Assembly (NCBI GenBank): GCA_905250115.1 | Contig: CAJNOI010000037.1 | Coordinates: 124,001 to 188,000, forward strand | Reading direction: 5' to 3' | Source: Adineta steineri | Taxonomy: Eukaryota > Rotifera > Eurotatoria > Adinetida > Adinetidae | DNA: 64,000 nucleotides | Shown: in pieces, positions 11,670-22,999 of the stretch | How the letters are laid out: each line of letters opens with the position of its first letter | How positions within the stretch are numbered: the first letter of the stretch is position 1 | Program-made: the position numbers and the translations under genes | The notes under the pieces: generated by a model | What the model was told of the DNA's origin: nothing | Seen by the model: the letters and a program-made list of their open reading frames with translations, nothing else | Database searches by the model: none

Positions 11670-14098
11670 TATTGATTTGACAAAAAAGAAATTTAAGCGT
11701 AAGAGGATTCGAAGCTTGTGCAGTAATGTCGATTGCTAGAATAAGAAGAACAAATTACAGATATATATGTAGGCAGAGAGAGAGGAGAAAAAAGGAAAAT
11801 GAAGGCTTAACTAGCATAAATCGAATAGTATTATGAATCTCGTTGATTTATATGGAAAAAAAGAACTTTTTTCTTCTCTCTTTCTCTCATTTTCTCTCTG
11901 TTTCCGAGCTTACAAAAGCCGGACATCAAAAGCTATAGGAGATTCTTAAGAAACGGGTAGATTTATTTGTGCGCTCCCACTCATTTTTTCTCTTTGTTAA
12001 TTTTTTTCTATCTATAAGAGACACATATCATTTTTTTTTGCTCTAATGTGCGTTGGTGTTGATAAAATGTTTTTTATGTATGTTTCTACTATAGCTCAAT
12101 ATAGGGTCTCAATGGACGCTCGAATCGGTTCCGACAAACAATTGTTTAACATTAGATCAATGAATTACCGTGAGATATAACAGATAGAAACGTTTTTAGA
12201 AAAAAAATCACATTGACGAAATATTATTCTTTCCTTTTTCTCGTTTCCGAACAAGAGAAAGTTCAATAACCTATCCATCTGTTTTCTCTAATATTCTATT
12301 CAACTTAATCGTTTATATTTTCCGGTGACATGCTACATGATTTTCTTTTATATAATAGGTAATCGAAACTTGCTAAAAAGCAATGTCAAAAACCAATAGA
12401 TAATTTCCCATGTGGGAATATAAAATACTTCTACTCGTTTAGTATAGGAAAAATCTTAAGTTTTATATTAAGAAAAACTAAAATAAATATCACCTGTTTA
12501 CATTTTTCGTTAATTGATTGACTGAGATATTCTATTCAGTTTATCAAGATATATTCATAGTAGTATTTTGAATACCAAAATTGTCTAATATGAGAAAATA
12601 ATCGCGTAAAGTATACTAAGCCAATGAGCGTTTCACAACAATCAATTACTATTCTCATCACATATTTCCGATTGTAAACGATAGTAATTTGTACTTCGCT
12701 TTTCCGTAGTCTATTTTAAAATATGATATACTAGTTATTTTTTTCTTTTCTATTTAAAGATTTTTTTTTGACATATGGCAATGGTATTTAGAACTATGTA
12801 TAGAATAATTACTTTTATTGCGATTCAATCATTTATATATACTTGAATATAAGGACAAGTATACATGTACAAGGTTAGATGACAAGTACGAGTTAAAAAT
12901 ACTCTACTTATTCAAAAAAAACCAAACTACTGATTCAATATATGTATATTTCCTCAATGTTAATTTAAAAAACATTATCCTTATCGAATCTGAAAGTGTT
13001 TTAGAGCAATGATAATAAAGTACATGAAACATAGTAGAACTTGATTTAATGAAGTGAAAAAATAGCCTGATAAACTTACTTTGATACTGTTTTAGTTTAT
13101 TATCGCTTGGTCGTATTTAATCATTTCAACTTGCTAAAACTAAATTTTTACGAATTGATATACCAAACATAGAAGCAGTTAGTTTGTCTATCGTCACGCT
13201 CACTCGAAAAAAAGATCTTCAAACCCATACTTTGAATTATGTCAATCTAAAGTATATCCACTACATGTCATCAAAGTAAGCTCTTAAAAATATTTTCCTC
13301 GTAGCATTGTACGAATAAACCCACCCAAATTTTTTATTATCTTTAGTTTATAGAGAATCTGATAAACAGTGATTTATCTAGAGGGAGGGCAGGGATGACC
13401 GCGCTCTCCCAAAAATTGCAGTTTTTGTGCTTATACTACGTATTAACTCCAGAAATTCAGTTTTCCCCCTCCCGGAATTCGCTATCTCGCTCTCGGAAGA
13501 AAAAACCTAGATAAAACACTGCTGATAAGACTAGACATATAGCAAACCACTACAATTCGAGCATGGTTTTCATGTCAACTATAGTCTAGCCTGACATTTC
13601 ACACTTAGTCTTAATACAATATAGAAACTACTAGCGTGCTTGAAACAAAATAGATTCATGTCATTGTCTGATGAATGAAACACCTAAGATAATTATGAAT
13701 GCAACTTGAGAATTATTTAGTGAAAGACTTTTCTTTCTCTTGTGTTATTATGTCGAACGGTATGTTTTATTTTAATGAAAGTGTCAGATGTTTTTTCAAA
13801 TCAATTTTTGTTTTTGTTTTTGAAGCACGACGAACGAAACAATATCAAAAAAATTTTTTAGACAGAACAAATCACAAAAAAAGAATCAGAAGGGTTGACA
13901 TACACAACATAAACCGGTCTAATAAACACAGATGAAAAAAAACGACGAAACAAAAGATTTAAACAAAAAAAGAAAGAAAGAAAGAAGACGTGAATGTTAA
14001 TTTTTCGCATAGATAGAGAGTTGTCTAAGAATACCACTCAAATTAACCTATATTTTGATAAAAGAAAAGATATTTTGTCAGTTTGATTTTTTTGATTT
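11670..14098. other. Intergenic with one hAT-like element
   Basis: This AT-rich region separates the peptide gene from the FAR-like gene. Apart from the inverted-repeat element at 13368-13521 it contains simple runs such as a poly-A/GAAA tract near 13930-13990. The open frame at 13699-13935 has no recognisable family or splice context. Confidence 0.6.
13368..13521. mobile_element. hAT-like MITE, 154 bp
   Basis: The ends read CAGTGATTTATCTAG and, inverted, CAGTGTTTTATCTAG (14 of 15 identical). Flanks are CTGATAAA (13360-13367) and CTGATAAG (13522-13529), an 8-base direct repeat with one mismatch. Eight-base duplications with CAGNG-type ends are the known hallmark of hAT transposons. No coding capacity, so it is a non-autonomous derivative. 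Confidence 0.8.
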
Positions 14099-15782
14099 TC
14101 AAGTATTTCCAGCACTTAAAATTTTAAAGAATCGAACAAATTTTGCCACAAAAAAATTTATTATAAAATACCAAAGATTTCTTGCTGTAGGACGTTTTGA
14201 TATAAATATTCGCCATAAGAGAACAAGTATTATTGTATTAAATGTCCAACGTATATTTCTTAAATTATTTAAATGTTTTTGTGCACCATTAAAACATTGT
14301 GTATCCTCATTTAAAACATAACGTTTTGTACCAATTAAATATGATTCAATATATGTTGGCCAATGTAATGCACGTATATCAAAATAGAATTCATTTGCTG
14401 TATTTGTTTCAGTTAATAACTGTCTTAAAGTATTTAAACTATCATATGAACATTGTATTTCACCTCGAATTTGAAATGATTCAAGTGAAAGAAGTGTTCG
14501 GTGTAGATTTTTATAAATATTAACAATATGTGGTTTTTGACCAATACAACGTAAACCAATATCAGCTAAATGAGCTGGAATTAGATGTGAAAAAAATACA
14601 TAAGAATCATGTATTAAACTATGACTTGTTACAGATAAATTAGGACGACGAAATGCATGTTCATATGGTATACGTTTAGAATATTCAGTTAAATAATTAC
14701 TCATATCTTGCCAATGAAATGGATTAAGACCACTTGATGTACAATGATAAATTGTAATATTTTCAGAATTTTCATCTAAATATTTCTGCCATGCAGCCGC
14801 AATTAATAAATTAACAGGAATATCAACAGGTACAATATCGAGTATATCATGTGAATCACCTTTCATTGAACGTAAATAACCACGACCAGCAGCTACGAAT
14901 AATTCACTTGGTCCATTTGATTTTTCTACCCAACCTGGATATGGTTCTTTCCATGCTGCACCAATAATTGATACACGAACAATTGATAATGATGGAAGAT
15001 TTTTTTGTTCTGCAGATAAAATACTTTCGGCAAGCCAATGAGAAAATGAAAATGCATTAGGTTTTGGTCCTATTAATTTTGGTGTAGCTAATGCAACCAT
15101 CTCTTTATCCATCCAATCAAGAGCATCAACTAATTTATGAGGTTCAATCGAACATGGATATACACATTCGTCAATATATGGACAATCTAAATAAAGAAAA
15201 ATATTTTCATTTATATTTCTCCTAGTAAATAAAAAACAAGATCTATTTACCAATATTTGCGTATATAGATGATAGATAAACAATTGATTTAAGTTTTGTA
15301 CAAGTTTTTAGAAAACTTAAAATACTTTTGAGATCTATAACATTTGTTTGAATTAAGTCTTTGAGATTTTGTTCTTTAAAATCTACAGAATTATTTGCCA
15401 TATAAAAGCATAAATCAATTGTATCTTGTAAGTTTCTATGAGATATTAATTGCGAGATTTCTTGTACTTCAATATCGGAATTTTTCTCATCATTTGATGA
15501 AAATAATATATTAATATCAAATGGAATAATTTTCTCTTGAAACTTAGGATTATTACGACGTACACGATCAAATAATTTTGTTGTATAGATTTCAGCAAAT
15601 ATATCAATGGGTGATAGAAGATGATTACATTTTTCTGGAGTTATTTGTACTGGACAATAGATTTGATTAATATTTGGACATGAACGTAATAATTTTTCCA
15701 ATAAAACTTTTCCAGGAAATGTTGTTGATCCAAATACTATAAGATTTTTTCCTTCATAAAAATCGCTAATAGACGATGTCAT
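14099..15782 (-). CDS. Fatty acyl-CoA reductase homologue, probably altered active site
   Basis: Two minus-strand exons, 15782-15251 and 15186-14099, joined in phase 1, give 539 residues (animal FARs about 515). FARs are peroxisomal or ER tail-anchored enzymes reducing acyl-CoA to fatty alcohol with NADPH. Family marks are FYEGKNLIVFGS, GKVLLEKLLRSCP, VYLSS, ATPKLIGPKPNAF, SIVRVSIIGAAWKEPYPGW, a C-terminal FAR_C region, and a hydrophobic segment near RWTFNTIILVLLWRIF. The Rossmann glycine pattern normally TGATGFLG is FGSTTFPG. The catalytic YxxxK, expected within YxYTKALAE, reads FSFSHWLAES, so Tyr is Phe and Lys is His. It may be a non-catalytic paralogue. Upstream of the ATG there is a TTTTTTAG acceptor 18 bases away. 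Confidence 0.85.
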
Positions 15783-16212
15783 GATGGTTATACTGAAATC
15801 TAAAAAAGTAAGACAATATTTGTTGTTTTTAAAACAAATATATTCAGGATGAATTTATATTGAAAATAATAGTTGAGATAAACATCATTATTAAAGATGT
15901 ATTAATCCTCGGTAATTATAACCATTTTTTTTTCTTTTTTATCAATAACACCCACGCAATAATTTCTACTAGCGTTATATTTTCTTCGTTCTATGATAAA
16001 TCCTCTTGTTGTGTATATGTGTTTGGTGTTGCTACCATCCATCTCTCCCTTTCTCCCTCTCGTCACTGATTCGTAAGCGTGCATAGTTCATACAACCACT
16101 AATAAAAAAGGATGACGAAAAAACAACAACAATATATTACTCATTTCATCTATCATATCAAACAGTAAAAAAACAAATCTATTTTTGTATCAATGTTTTT
16201 ATTGAAAATATC
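15783..16212. other. Intergenic between FAR-like and PTCD3
   Basis: It carries the presumed promoter of the FAR-like gene and the 3' end of PTCD3, both on the minus strand. It contains poly-T and CT-rich tracts and no supported gene. Confidence 0.5.
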
Positions 16213-19200
16213 CTAAATAAGTTTAACATGATGTGCACTCTCTAATGAAGAATTTTTTTGTATTGTTTTTAAACGTTGTCGATCATTAATACTTAAATTA
16301 ACATTACGATTAAGTAGATCAAGTGCATCACTTAAACATTCATAATTAAGTTCATTGATTGTTTCAATTATATCTAATGCACGATTAATATGATTTTGTT
16401 TGATTGATAATGATAATAATAACATAAGACTTTTTTCATTTAATGGATTAATAAGTGTATTTTTATTCGATAAATAATGTTCGTATAATGACCAACTAGC
16501 ATCCAAATCATCGGCTTGTGCTAATAAACAAATAAGATTTGATAATAATTGTCCACTATATTGAAATACTGGTTGAAGTTGTTTAAATTGATTTCTTCGT
16601 TGTTGTTCTTCACTAATTTCTTGTTTTTGATTATCATTCGTATTTCCAAATTTTTGTTCTTCTTCTTCAGGTACTAAAGGAAAACGTTTTAATATTTGTC
16701 GTGCTATATTTGCATACTGTTTAATTTGATCTTTCGATAAATTTTCCTGAGTATTTGGACGATTAAGTAACATTAAATAACGTTCAATAATTCGACGATT
16801 ATTTTGTTTATTATCAATAAAACCTAACATAAGTAAATCTGACCAAAGACGAACATAATAATCATTTATATTCCATGTTGAAATAAATTCCATTAGATCT
16901 TCAATAACATTTATTGATGGTGAATAAATATTTGGTACAACGGATTCCCATAATGGCATAACCTGTTCAGGCATATCAACACGAAAAAGTAAACGAAATA
17001 AATTTGCATAATACATTTGTTCTTTAAAACCATCAGGGATAAAACGACTATTTGAACCAGTCATAAGAAAACGATGAATACGTTTAGCTTAAAGAAAAAG
17101 AAAATCTTATAGATATTTAGTAAATTTATTCGCATGTACAGAAATCTTATTTTTCTGCTATATTACGTGCAATTATTCAAATTCTCATTCATTAAAATGT
17201 TTAATTATTCAATTAACGGGTGATGCAAAGATATCACGCTACTTTTTCATCGGCTATAGTGTGTTTTGTAAAAATACCCATTCTGAATCTACGTTGAAAG
17301 TGCTTCCTAATTTTTTAAAATTATATATTGCTTTCGAATAACGAACATATCTTTGAATGAGACTAAAGTGCAGTCTAGAGAATAATTGCGGTAGAAAGAA
17401 CTAAATTTAATTCTCTACCGAATCTAATAGAAAATACTATAATATTCCAACGGGGAAACAACAGAGACTTCATGCTTGAAGTCTTATGAAATCTCATGAA
17501 GTCTCCTAGAATTTTTATAGATACAGGTATTAGACGAGGAGGAAACAACAGAGACTCCATGCATGAAGTCTCATGAAGTCTCATGAAGTCTTTTGAAATC
17601 TGTGAAGTCCATTGAAGTTTCTTGTAGTCTTTTGAAGTCTCTAGAAGTCTCTAGAAGTCTCTAGAAGTCATCTGAAATCTTTGAAATCTTTTGAAGTCTA
17701 TCGAAGTATACTGAAATCTTTCGAAAAACTGAAGTCTCGCTTGTTGAAGTTTCTTGGTCTTTCGAAGTCTTGAAGTCCGCTGTTTCTCCCTAGTAATATT
17801 CCTTAAAAATCGATTCCTTCGACCGCAATCATTACGGATTGCATTTTACAGCTGTAATACATTTTAATGTTATTTAAGGAAGTTGTCATGATTCCAAGAC
17901 AGAATATTTTCTACCTATACAGTTAAATACCCAGAGAATGAATTACCTAAGTCAATATCTCGACAATTTACTGTCGCTTTAAACATTGCATTAAAAAAGA
18001 ATTCACTATCATCAATATCTTTCCATTGAAATTGATGTCCATTTGATTCATATTGTTTTTCTAATTCATCCATAATCTGTGGTAATATTTGTGTTTCATA
18101 ACCAATTTGATCATTTGGATAAAATATCATAATTATATGTGCCCATGTACCTAATGATGGTTCAATTCCACATTGTCGCATTTCCTTTAGTATTGATAAT
18201 GCTAATATTGGACCTTGTTCATATACTGAACAACGTCTTAATGTATAAAGTATTGAATTAAATGTACGTAAATTTGGTTGAATAGAATTTTGTTTCATAT
18301 CTTGTAAACATTCAGTTATAAATTGCCAACGTGCTTCATAAGATTCTTTAATAGAACTAATTGAACGAAGAAGATAATTATATGTTGTTAAATCAATTGA
18401 AATCTTATTTTGTCTCATTTCATCAAGAATTGCCATAGCTTTTTCAGCATAATTATATTTAAGTAAACCACTAGCAAATGAATTATAGAGACGAATTTTT
18501 TGTTCAACTGATGTTGCAGAAAGTTTTAATTCTTCGAACATTTGTTCAGCTAAACCATTATCTTTCCAAGTTCGTTTAGTTAAACCTTTAAGTATAAAAT
18601 AATAACATGATTTCAAATGTTTCATTTGATAAATTATAGAATTCAAGATGATTTCAAATAGTAAGGTGAAAACCGGGTGTAGAAAAAGGCCTGTAACTTA
18701 TGAATATGGAAACTGCAATACATTATTTAAAAACAAGAAAATCCGATTCTTTTTCTATTGAATAGTGAAAATCATATATTGCTTCATTTATCTTGTAAAA
18801 CACTATTTTCAAGTAATTCACTCTTCTCTTATCGTCAAATATATAATATATACTCATAAGAGAATGTCTCTAAATGTTGAAGTCGTTTAGATTTCATCTT
18901 TTGTCCATCAGTAAACCTCGAAAGGATTTATTCCCCGCGTACTTTTATTTTTAAGATATGATTATTATACTGGCTCTTCGGTCAAAGTCATGATATTTCG
19001 TCTATAAAGAGATACAAGTAACGCTCGTCTAAGGACTCGCTTAGCTCTTTCTCGTAGAAATGGTCTTCTACAATGCTACGGGACTTTTTGCTTATATAAC
19101 TTGCAAACACCAATATCAGATTCGTGTTCCCCGACCTCAAAAACCATTTTGTCAAATTTTTATAAAAAAAAAAGTTTTTTGTAAAAAAATGATCCTTTGT

Positions 19201-20196
19201 CTAAAAAATTCTTTTTTTTAAAGAATTTTAAAAAACTAACATCAGATTCGAAGTCCCTGCATCGAAATACTTCTAGAAATGTCTTTTTCGAAAAATCGAT
19301 TTTCGATGTTTTTTGACCCTGCGGACAGACAAGCAAGCAAGCAAACAATTTATTCTTACTGGACTCTTCTCTACGAGAAAGAGAATAATGATGCCTAGAA
19401 TATTTTTGAAGTTTCAGTCAAGCCGGATGCTTTCTTAAGAAATGATTGAAACTTTAGGAATATTCTAGGCATCACTATACCTATTAATGGGTAACGATAA
19501 AGATAAGAGGGAAGAAATCCTTTTGAGTTCTACTTGTGCTAACAGATAGAGTCCTAACGGTTTGAACGTGTTCTCTCGTCAGTATACAAATTTTTGAAGT
19601 TTATTATTACCTGATTGGTTTGTTTCATTTAATTCTCTTCTATACCAATCTTCTTCTGGTGGTAAAGTATCCATTGGATTTTCACTATTATAAATACATA
19701 ATAAATCAAATAATGCATATTTGCATGTAGTTGATATATCAACATTATTCTCTAAACATTTTTTATATATTTCATATGCTTTTGTAATTTTATTCCAATT
19801 CATTAATTTATATAGAGTTGTTTCATCTGGTTCAATAAATTCTTTTTCATCAAATGTATAACTTGGGAAATATGATGGTATTGATGGTGCAGCAACATCA
19901 TGAAAAAATGCATAAGAATATCGATCAATAATCCATCGAGCCGCTTTTTTACCTGAAGCTTTTGATAATGCTAATTGTCGTTTTTCATGTCCTGATGTTG
20001 GTATTAGAAATGGATCATCCATAAAGATATATGCTGGATTTCCACCATCAGTTTGAACACATGAATTTAATGATTCAAGTATTGCTGTTGGTGAACGATT
20101 AAGACGTTGAGGGAATGTAAAACTTGTTGGACGACTAGCAGTTGCTGTCGAAGCACAACGATTAAAAATTCTCAAAAACATTCTTATCAGTTTCAA
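16213..20196 (-). CDS. PTCD3: PTCD3 / mS39, mitochondrial ribosome pentatricopeptide protein
   Basis: Three minus-strand exons, 20196-19611, 18585-17947 and 17087-16213, phases matching, give 699 residues (human 689). The N terminus is a basic mitochondrial targeting sequence. Family blocks include PAYIFMDDPFLIP, LALSKASGKKAARWII, then PPR helices such as DLTTYNYLLRSI, PNLRTFNSILYTLRRCSVY and GIEPSLGTWAHIIMIF, all aligning by eye with vertebrate PTCD3. The protein is part of the mitochondrial small subunit near the mRNA entry side. Both introns are large and carry repeats: a dispersed element in intron 1 and a TSD-flanked tandem-repeat element in intron 2. A TTTTAG acceptor stands about 35 bases upstream of the ATG. 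Confidence 0.93.
17448..17793. mobile_element. TSD-flanked element filled with GAAGTCT repeats
   Basis: Located in PTCD3 intron 2. Most of it is a degenerate tandem repeat of about 10-12 bases around GAAGTCTC (17465-17780). Its ends are imperfect inverted copies, CAACGGGGAAACAACAG against CTAGGGAGAAACAGC read from the right. The flanks share TAATATTC (17440-17447 and 17794-17801), a perfect 8-base duplication. Size and duplication suggest a hAT-like non-autonomous element whose interior became a minisatellite. Confidence 0.65.
19015..19388. repeat. Dispersed repeat, copy 1
   Basis: Begins AAGTAACGCTCGTC and ends near CTACGAGAAAGAGAATA. Copy 2 at 22735-22998 shares both ends and internal blocks such as CCTGCGGACAGACAA and CTAGAAATGTCTTTTTCG. 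CTCTTTCTCGTAGA near the left end is inverted exactly at the right end (14 bases). It lies in PTCD3 intron 1. Confidence 0.8.
19389..19474. repeat. Inverted repeat / hairpin
   Basis: Arms of about 32 bases (19389-19420 and 19443-19474) reading TGATGCCTAGAATATT and its complement, with few mismatches and a 22-base loop. It abuts dispersed repeat copy 1 but is absent from copy 2. Confidence 0.75.
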
Positions 20197-20628
20197 TTAT
20201 ATTCTTCTAATTATCTAAAATAAAAAAGTATCGTTTTTTTTCTCTCAATCATAAATAATAAAAATCGGATTGATTCACATAGCGAAACTGAACTACATAA
20301 ATGAGATCATAAGTAAATTGAGAACAATCGATATTAAGAGTATTTTTTTAAATAAATAATTTTTTCTAGTTTGAAAAAATCTCGAATATAATTTGAATTA
20401 TCATCAGTAGGTTAATACGACAACAAAACTACAAACAATGTTTCATTTAGATTTTTTATTCTCGCGAAAATAGAAAGTTCATAGCGCGATCATCATAACT
20501 CCAGGAAGAAATGTTTTTTAAGTAAAATATGATTATCTTATCATCTCTTGTTATATTAATTATAAGCAAAAATCAATTAATACAAATAAAAATAGAAATC
20601 TCGTTTATATAATCCCATAAAAAAATAA
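20197..20628. other. Intergenic between AnmK and PTCD3
   Basis: AT-rich; holds the PTCD3 leader and the AnmK 3' end. I see no gene or repeat. Confidence 0.5.
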
Positions 20629-21744
20629 TTAATTACTCCATACAGCTCCTCCAATTGTATCACATTTTGCTCCAGTTACTGAAGCTAAAACATTTGTTTT
20701 CTTTTGTATACGTAATAAACCAATAAAAGCCATAATTAAAGCTTCTTTAAAATCAATTACATCACTCATTGAATCGATTATATCAATATGAAATTTTTCT
20801 TGAAGTTTAGTTTTTAACCCTTGAAATAAATATTTATTATGTGCACCACCACCTGTAATCAACATTTTACAATTAACATACGATGAGTTATCTTGTTTTT
20901 CTTTATCAATAATCATTTGTATTGAATCACAAATTTGTTGTATTATATGTTCAACATAAGTACGTAGAACATCATGAACATTGGATGGATTTGATTCTAA
21001 TAATGGATAAATAATATCCAGGCCAAATGAATTCGATAAAGATTTTGGATAGAATTTTTTGTAATAATCTAATTCATTTAATTTATTCAATAAATTTTCA
21101 TTGATTTTACCTTGTGATGAATATTCACCATTTTCATCGTATTCTTTATTTAAATATTGTTGAACAAGTTTATTTAATATACGATTAGCAGGACATATAT
21201 CAAACGCAATTTGATGTTTTTGATCAGTTATATTTGCAATTCCACCAATATTTAATAAAAGACGATAATTCTCAAATAAATATTTTTCACCAATTGGAAC
21301 AATAGGCGCACCTTGACCACCATATGCAACATCCATCGCACGTAAATCATTGACAACTAATACACCTGTTTCAGCAGAAATTGCAGCACCATCTCCTATT
21401 TGTCCAGTCATAGAATTCCATGGTTCATGAAATACTGTATGACCATGTGATGCAACTAAATCAATAGTATTTATTTCTAAATTATATTTAGCAATAAAAT
21501 CCTTTACACATTGACCTAAATAATGTCCGTATGATGTATGTAAAAGAAGATACGATCGAGCATCTAATTCCGTAGCTGTAGATAATTTTTTTACCCAATC
21601 AGATGAATAAGGCATGGTCTCAGCATGAACAATATTAAATGTCCATTTTTCTGAAGGATAATCACCGATAGAAGAAAAATCTACACAAGCTATATCAAGA
21701 CCATCTAATGAACTACCACTCATTAAACCAATTACACGAGGCAT
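20629..21744 (-). CDS. anmK: Anhydro-N-acetylmuramic acid kinase, bacterial type
   Basis: One uninterrupted minus-strand exon of 371 residues, the usual length for AnmK. It phosphorylates 1,6-anhydro-MurNAc from peptidoglycan breakdown to MurNAc-6-phosphate. Seen motifs: IGLMSGSSLDGLDIA (ATP loop, residues 5-19), ASHGHTVFHEP, TGQIGDGAAIS, VNDLRAMDVAYGGQGAPIVP, LLNIGGIANIT, FDICPANRILN, and LITGGGAHN near the C terminus. DICPxN instead of DxGPGN is, from memory, the Bacteroidota form, which hints at the donor. Codon use is AT-rich like its neighbours, so the transfer is old. It lies between animal genes about 200 bases below the APH-like frame on the same strand. In a bacteria-eating animal it could salvage murein sugars; that is inference. 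Confidence 0.93.
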   Translation of the reverse strand: MPRVIGLMSGSSLDGLDIACVDFSSIGDYPSEKWTFNIVHAETMPYSSDWVKKLSTATELDARSYLLLHTSYGHYLGQCVKDFIAKYNLEINTIDLVASHGHTVFHEPWNSMTGQIGDGAAISAETGVLVVNDLRAMDVAYGGQGAPIVPIGEKYLFENYRLLLNIGGIANITDQKHQIAFDICPANRILNKLVQQYLNKEYDENGEYSSQGKINENLLNKLNELDYYKKFYPKSLSNSFGLDIIYPLLESNPSNVHDVLRTYVEHIIQQICDSIQMIIDKEKQDNSSYVNCKMLITGGGAHNKYLFQGLKTKLQEKFHIDIIDSMSDVIDFKEALIMAFIGLLRIQKKTNVLASVTGAKCDTIGGAVWSN

Positions 21745-21948
21745 TGTTTTTTTTTTCTATTTATATAATCAAAATCAATATAGAAGCAGTTATGCAAATC
21801 AACGAAGCAATCAATTTTATACCTTAAACCGTACTCGAATAAAGCGCCTATAAAAATTAAAGAAAAAAAAAGAAGTTTTATATCGAAAATAAACAAGAGA
21901 GATGTAATATTTTTTTTAATAATGAATAATAAAAAACCAACAAACAAA

Positions 21949-22704
21949 TCATCTGACTAGATTTCGAACAAAAAAAATATTTGATGAAAGTTGTTCAAGT
22001 AAATCTAATTGTTTTTCATCATCAATATCATTATTATTTATTAATAAGATCAATTGTAAACGAACAAATGTATCTAATAAATTGATTTCATTATCATTTA
22101 ATTGAACAATTTCTTCATAGGCATTAAATATTTCTTTAATACTATCCATATCATTTAAAAATATGGATGCTAAATCCATAAGATAAGATGATTGAGAATT
22201 ATCTGTCCATAAAAGACCATATTCACATTGATCAGTTATTTGTTGTTGACATGTAAATAAATTTGATAATAAAAATGGATAACTATTCTTTTTCTTATTA
22301 ATAATCATCGCATATTGTTGATTAAACCATTGCTCATTAAGAGAATTTTCAAAAGATGATTTAAGAATATTACGTGTAGCTAAACGCCATTGTGCTAAAA
22401 AATGACCCATTTGTTTATTTGTTGATAAATTATTATCATAATTAATAATAATAATATGAGATTGATTAATTGATGTATTAAGAATTGTTTCATTTAATTG
22501 ACATGATGATAAAATTGTTTGTAATTGTTCAAGAGAAATTATTGAATGTGGAAATAATTTTATAAGATATTTCTTATCCGAATTGATTACATAAGTCGAT
22601 GGATTAATCATTTCAAATGATGATATTTTTGTTTGATAAGTTGATTCAAATAATTCCTTTAATTGATCTTCTTGTAATGATAATGTATCAGTTTCCATTT
22701 TATC
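21949..22704 (-). CDS. APH/hydroxylysine-kinase-like domain (separate gene or 3' exon of ALKBH4)
   Basis: The frame runs from an ATG at 22698 to the stop at 21949 (249 residues). Its start is preceded by TTTCATTTAG at 22705, a strong 3' splice acceptor, so it may be an exon beginning GAT AAA ATG. The N-terminal pattern (LKELFESTYQTKISSFE, then YVINSDKKYLIKLF) resembles the N lobe of aminoglycoside-phosphotransferase folds, and the C-terminal helices (IFNAYEEIVQLNDNEINLLD) resemble hydroxylysine kinase. The catalytic HGD and metal-binding DFG-type motifs are not recognisable, so it would be inactive or misassigned. Family call is tentative. Confidence 0.45.
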   Translation of the reverse strand, partial: DKMETDTLSLQEDQLKELFESTYQTKISSFEMINPSTYVINSDKKYLIKLFPHSIISLEQLQTILSSCQLNETILNTSINQSHIIIINYDNNLSTNKQMGHFLAQWRLATRNILKSSFENSLNEQWFNQQYAMIINKKKNSYPFLLSNLFTCQQQITDQCEYGLLWTDNSQSSYLMDLASIFLNDMDSIKEIFNAYEEIVQLNDNEINLLDTFVRLQLILLINNNDIDDEKQLDLLEQLSSNIFFVRNLVR

Positions 22705-22734
22705 CTAAATGAAATAAAATTAATATTAAAATAA

Positions 22735-22998
22735 CAAGTAACGCTCGTCCGAGGACTAGCTTAGCTTTTTCTCGTGAAAATGTATCGTCTTCGCATCTAC
22801 TGGAAAAATTCGTTTTCGATGTCTTTTTGACCTCTCCTTCACGTTGGTCATCCAACAGACCTCAAATTCGAAGTCCCCGTATCGAAAATACCTCTAGAAA
22901 TGTCTTTTTCGAAAAATCGGTCTGCAATGTTTTTCTGGCCCTGCGGACAGACAAACAATTTATGTTTACTGGACTCTTCTCTACGAGAAAGAGAATAA
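22735..22998. repeat. Dispersed repeat, copy 2
   Basis: Second copy of the family at 19015-19388, shorter (264 bases), sharing AAGTAACGCTCGTC at the start and CTACGAGAAAGAGAATAA at the end. It lies between the APH-like exon and the ALKBH4 exon, inside the intron of the proposed joint transcript. Confidence 0.8.
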
Positions 22999-22999
22999 C

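Noticed and set aside
13699-14321. Plus-strand frames before and over the FAR-like gene end
   Set aside because: No splice context; the second is antisense to the FAR C-terminal exon.
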